NCBI GenBank assembly: GCA_900544025.1
Contig: UQTM01000001.1
Span: 1 to 64,000, forward strand
DNA length: 64,000 nt
Direction: 5' to 3'
Source: an uncultured Odoribacter sp.
GTDB taxonomy: Bacteria > Bacteroidota > Bacteroidia > Bacteroidales > Marinifilaceae
Under the pieces are notes generated by a model. That model did no database searches and was not told the DNA's origin. It saw only the letters and a program-made list of their open reading frames with translations. Positions within the stretch are counted from its first letter, which is position 1. The number at the start of each line of letters is the position of its first letter. The position numbers and the translations under genes are program-made. Below are positions 62,601-64,000 of this stretch, piece by piece.

Positions 62601-63050
62601 ACACTCGTCCACCCGGTCACGCCCTTCCATCAAAAAAAGGTCTTCCGACGAACCTTGCGCACCTCCGGCCTCGACAAACACCCGGAAAACACCTTCCCGC
62701 AATTTAAATTCATTCAGATCTTTACTCGCGATCAACTCACTATAACGGACAAGCCCGTCCTCCTTATGAAATGCTATGACACCCGTTTTCTCTGCAATAC
62801 AAACCCCTTTTTCGCCATCGAACCAATAAAGTAAAACATGGATGGAAACTTTCCTGTCGCTCTCTTCGCTCTGCTTGTTCAATAACTCTATATCTACAAA
62901 AAGCGTTTCCGCTTCCTGCAAATTAAACACCGTGCGGTAACTCTTTTCACCCAAATAATTTTCTTCCGGCTTACAGCTTACCTGCACACTCTGAATAGTA
63001 CATGCACCCGGCATTTGTTCCTGCACCCGATCGGTATGTTTATTTGTCAT
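59613..63050 (-). CDS. Triple CbbX-type AAA+ protein with beta-rich N-terminus
   Basis: A 1145-residue protein. Residues 16-142 and 176-278 look like two beta-sandwich domains of similar build. Three AAA+ modules of the CbxX/CbbX/SpoVK class follow, at about 310-560, 580-840 and 865-1120, each starting with a LVGLxxVK-like helix. Walker A is GHPGTGKNT (357-365), GNPGTGKLT (631-639) and GNSALGKGT (913-921). The residue after the Lys, normally Thr/Ser, is Asn, Leu and Gly. Walker B is LFIDR (417-421), LYIEE (691-695) and FLFDE (973-977). All keep a DYTxEEL signature after the sensor region. Class members remodel Rubisco or act in secretion. The partner is unknown; it stands alone with its own promoter. 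Confidence 0.88.
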   Translation of the reverse strand: MTNKHTDRVQEQMPGACTIQSVQVSCKPEENYLGEKSYRTVFNLQEAETLFVDIELLNKQSEESDRKVSIHVLLYWFDGEKGVCIAEKTGVIAFHKEDGLVRYSELIASKDLNEFKLREGVFRVFVEAGGAQGSSEDLFLMEGRDRVDECCRVLDAGIDRCCDETQAENEGRMHSYRVLSKAGLKDVRFYMLAQNLLPKEWVYEFVIRVLSENGDTKLLRRVVSGQYMKTSSGSCIYFVVDLSGQKSGFWTEGSYTLMVSGFDQLMFSLHFSIGDKDVPYRFGQEIQGAVSRSPENVPGEYSAAGKDAVLDKLYRLVGLRKVKEEITRIADYLEFIRLRQENGFSSRFPAMHMVFTGHPGTGKNTVAEMVGELFYELGMLPNPAVYHCSREHLVREGATLEEQLVRQAISTSKGGVLFIDRAGDLFRPEDPNDRGIVALSVLIGILTSENPNVLVILADEEDEVEDMFAAIPELKKVFPRQLCFEDYTPEELMEITQVKLEKRQYQFTPAAKEKFYKILRAACTAKEFDFTNGNFIDERLEDAELRMSERLMSNGKTDYRRDDLMLLTEEDIVEEEETNFDVPLEKLKTMVGLGQLKQSLLHHLNYVYFIRERQKHGFTDVMPPLNMIFSGNPGTGKLTVAKMIGEIYQAIGVLEKQEVVVQNGRSFAAETGLAPQQVVAALLEAARGGVLYIEEADVLPINEYGLAVLELLLSVMSAETYGDMVVILAGYPDKIDKMLETNPTLKDYFPYRFQFNDYTPEELLQIAVDKFKEKEYALHPKALEMFRNLIGKICDKKDKRFGNVLLIDKMVEATIRRMSDRIMEVRRERELTRQEMTTILEIDIPAELLEKSSYDRDVFDEGGIEAALKDLDRLVGQAKLKTQIRDFVELARHYSQQGIKLSTRMSLQWCFTGNSALGKGTTARILGRLYKAMGIVDKGHVLNFKVEKLIGLMEDEAQRSIGEALQKSKGGIFLFDEDSPKLVAAGGFRERVRAILMNQLAIRPGSYIVIYAEPKAVTPGFNGGSGQLSEMVNVVDFEDYTKEELMVILKRRLEKEKMKMTTAARQYMATFIERLVATDERNHASSRLMRIVADLLVRNCLQRVAKSRKIVNPDEVVSVQKQDVAMFTEPFIAGLVNERRRIGFV

Positions 63051-63200
63051 AATCCAAATTCTTAGGTATTATCTTCTCTCCACACACTCCGTCACTCCCT
63101 CCCAACAGGCTCTGTCCGCATCCGATTCACCACTTCACGGCGACTGCTGTTCCCCCTTTCCCCTTCTCTTTGATTTTACTTATTTTTTACAAGACTTTTT

Positions 63201-63232
63201 CAAAGATAAAAAATTAAAAACCATTTTTCAAC
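63201..63232 (-). promoter_or_regulatory. Promoter for the triple-AAA+ gene
   Basis: On the minus strand -33-like GTTG (63229-63232), 20 bases, -7 TATCTTTG (63201-63208). The leader is about 150 bases. Confidence 0.65.
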
Positions 63233-63256
63233 GATAATAACCATATATTCACAAAA

Positions 63257-63301
63257 AACCCGGAAAGCAATCCAGGCATTTGCAGGATTGTCTTCCGGGT
63301 T
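63257..63301 (-). terminator. Terminator after the nitronate monooxygenase gene
   Basis: A stem AACCCGGAA with TTCCGGGTT, extended inward by GACAATCC with GGATTGC-type pairs. On the minus strand it is followed by TTTTGTG. Confidence 0.8.
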
Positions 63302-63321
63302 CGAACCGATAAATTCGATAA

Positions 63322-64000
63322 TTATTTCCGGTTAAATTCCTCTAATAAAGAACGGAATGTTTCTTTCACAGACATGATTCGGGTTGCCTTAAAAGCATTG
63401 GCGCCTGCAAAAGCATAGCCGTTTTCCATATTTCCCTTGAAAGCATTATACAAAGCCGTGATAATACAATACGGGCTTTTGGAAATGTCGCAGGTTTTAA
63501 TGCAATGGAATGGACACACCTTAGGCTGTTTCGCCCCTTCCTTGATTTTCTGGATAAAATTGCTGAAAATAGCTCTCCCCGGCATCCCTACCGGACTTTT
63601 TATAATCTCGATATCCTCTTCATGGGCATCGATATAAGTTTGTTTAAACACATCCGAAGCATCGCATTCCGTAGTGGTTACAAAACGAGTTCCCATTTGT
63701 ACCCCGTCGGCTCCCATCTCCATAAAATTACGAATATCGTCACCGGAATAGATCCCCCCGGCAACGATTACCGGGATTTTCTTCTCGTATTTCGCTTCGA
63801 TCTCCCTCACTTCCCCCAACACCTCCGGTAAAATATTTTCAAGCTTATAATGCTCATCATCGATCTGCTCGTTCTTAAAACCGAGATGTCCCCCTGCTTT
63901 AGGCCCTTCGACCACCAGCGCATCCGGCAGGTAATTATAAATAGCTTGCCACTTCTCACAGATCAGCTTGGCTGCACGTCCTGAAGAAACGATGGGAACC
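63322..64000 (-). CDS. Nitronate monooxygenase (FMN-dependent), C-terminal part; gene runs off the right edge
   Basis: 226 residues of the C-terminal part are in the window, open to the right edge. The reading is PIVSSGRAAKLICEKW, then VVEGPKAGGHLGFK, VIVAGGIYSGDDIRNFMEMG, ADGVQMGTRFVTTTECDAS, which are the FMN-phosphate and flavin-contact motifs of the 2-nitropropane dioxygenase/FabK-like family. It ends with a Cys-containing segment (CPFHCIKTCDISKSPYC) often present in Bacteroidetes and Firmicutes members. The family oxidises alkyl nitronates or has enoyl-ACP reductase relatives; this one is closer to nitronate monooxygenases, but the substrate is not decided. The start codon lies outside the window. 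Confidence 0.87.
   Translation of the reverse strand, partial: VPIVSSGRAAKLICEKWQAIYNYLPDALVVEGPKAGGHLGFKNEQIDDEHYKLENILPEVLGEVREIEAKYEKKIPVIVAGGIYSGDDIRNFMEMGADGVQMGTRFVTTTECDASDVFKQTYIDAHEEDIEIIKSPVGMPGRAIFSNFIQKIKEGAKQPKVCPFHCIKTCDISKSPYCIITALYNAFKGNMENGYAFAGANAFKATRIMSVKETFRSLLEEFNRK

Noticed and set aside
1..64000. tRNA genes, CRISPR arrays, insertion sequences, prophage
   Set aside because: No T-loop/anticodon patterns were seen in the gaps, no regularly spaced repeats, and no transposase, integrase or phage-like proteins.

Overview
The window looks like a chromosomal segment of a Bacteroidetes (Bacteroidota) bacterium, most likely order Bacteroidales. The reasons are: promoters with a -7 box of the form TAnnTTTG rather than a sigma-70 -10 box; almost no strong Shine-Dalgarno sequences; a PorP/SprF-type outer-membrane protein; DUF4294, DUF3472 and SPOR lipoproteins; GH20 and S9 peptidase enzymes; and a PPi-type phosphofructokinase. 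A genus cannot be fixed from the sequence alone; Odoribacteraceae would be a guess. No tRNA, CRISPR array, complete insertion sequence or prophage was seen. It is ordinary core genome carrying two decayed gene remnants.

Layout. 1-3.1 kb (minus): start of chorismate synthase, a SlyD-type prolyl isomerase and an orphan FtsX/MacB-like permease. 3.4-9.5 kb (plus): the NAD de novo set nadB-nadC-nadA, then pheT. 9.6-12.3 kb (plus): an S41 protease lipoprotein and a patatin-like phospholipase. 12.35-16.6 kb (minus): argS, flavin reductase, PHP phosphatase, TSCPD protein and inositol monophosphatase, closely packed and probably one operon. 16.8-20.5 kb: mscS, a possible non-coding transcript, a Crp/Fnr regulator, a DUF3472 protein and a decayed beta-propeller gene. 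20.5-28.6 kb: DUF308 protein, ispE, a secreted thioredoxin, PAP2 phosphatase, GH20 hexosaminidase, lipB, lipA and nth. 28.7-33.1 kb: a very large exported protein of unknown function, divergent from relA.

35.6-44.9 kb: SPOR lipoprotein, dipeptidyl-peptidase-like S9 enzyme, transketolase, a PorP/SprF protein next to a cytoplasmic-looking leucine-rich-repeat protein, rpiA and an unknown lipoprotein. 45-48.7 kb: a three-gene unit of C4-dicarboxylate antiporter, periplasmic asparaginase and outer-membrane porin, which reads as one route from external asparagine to fumarate respiration. 48.8-54 kb: PPi-phosphofructokinase, L,D-transpeptidase, pgi, bifunctional nuclease and serine deaminase. 54.1-59.5 kb: RNase P RNA, algH/yqgE, DUF4294, a sialidase tail remnant, holA, a gmhB-like phosphatase and guaB. 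59.6-63.1 kb: a 1145-residue protein with three CbbX-type AAA+ modules. The right edge cuts a nitronate monooxygenase.

The most unusual item is the triple-AAA+ protein. All three Walker A loops keep the lysine but have lost the residue that normally follows it (Thr or Ser), and two of the three Walker B motifs are altered as well. Other points worth checking are a RelA whose hydrolase site has been lost while it keeps a basic RxxD synthetase motif, a promoter lying inside a terminator hairpin, and a terminator built from the last codons of two convergent genes.
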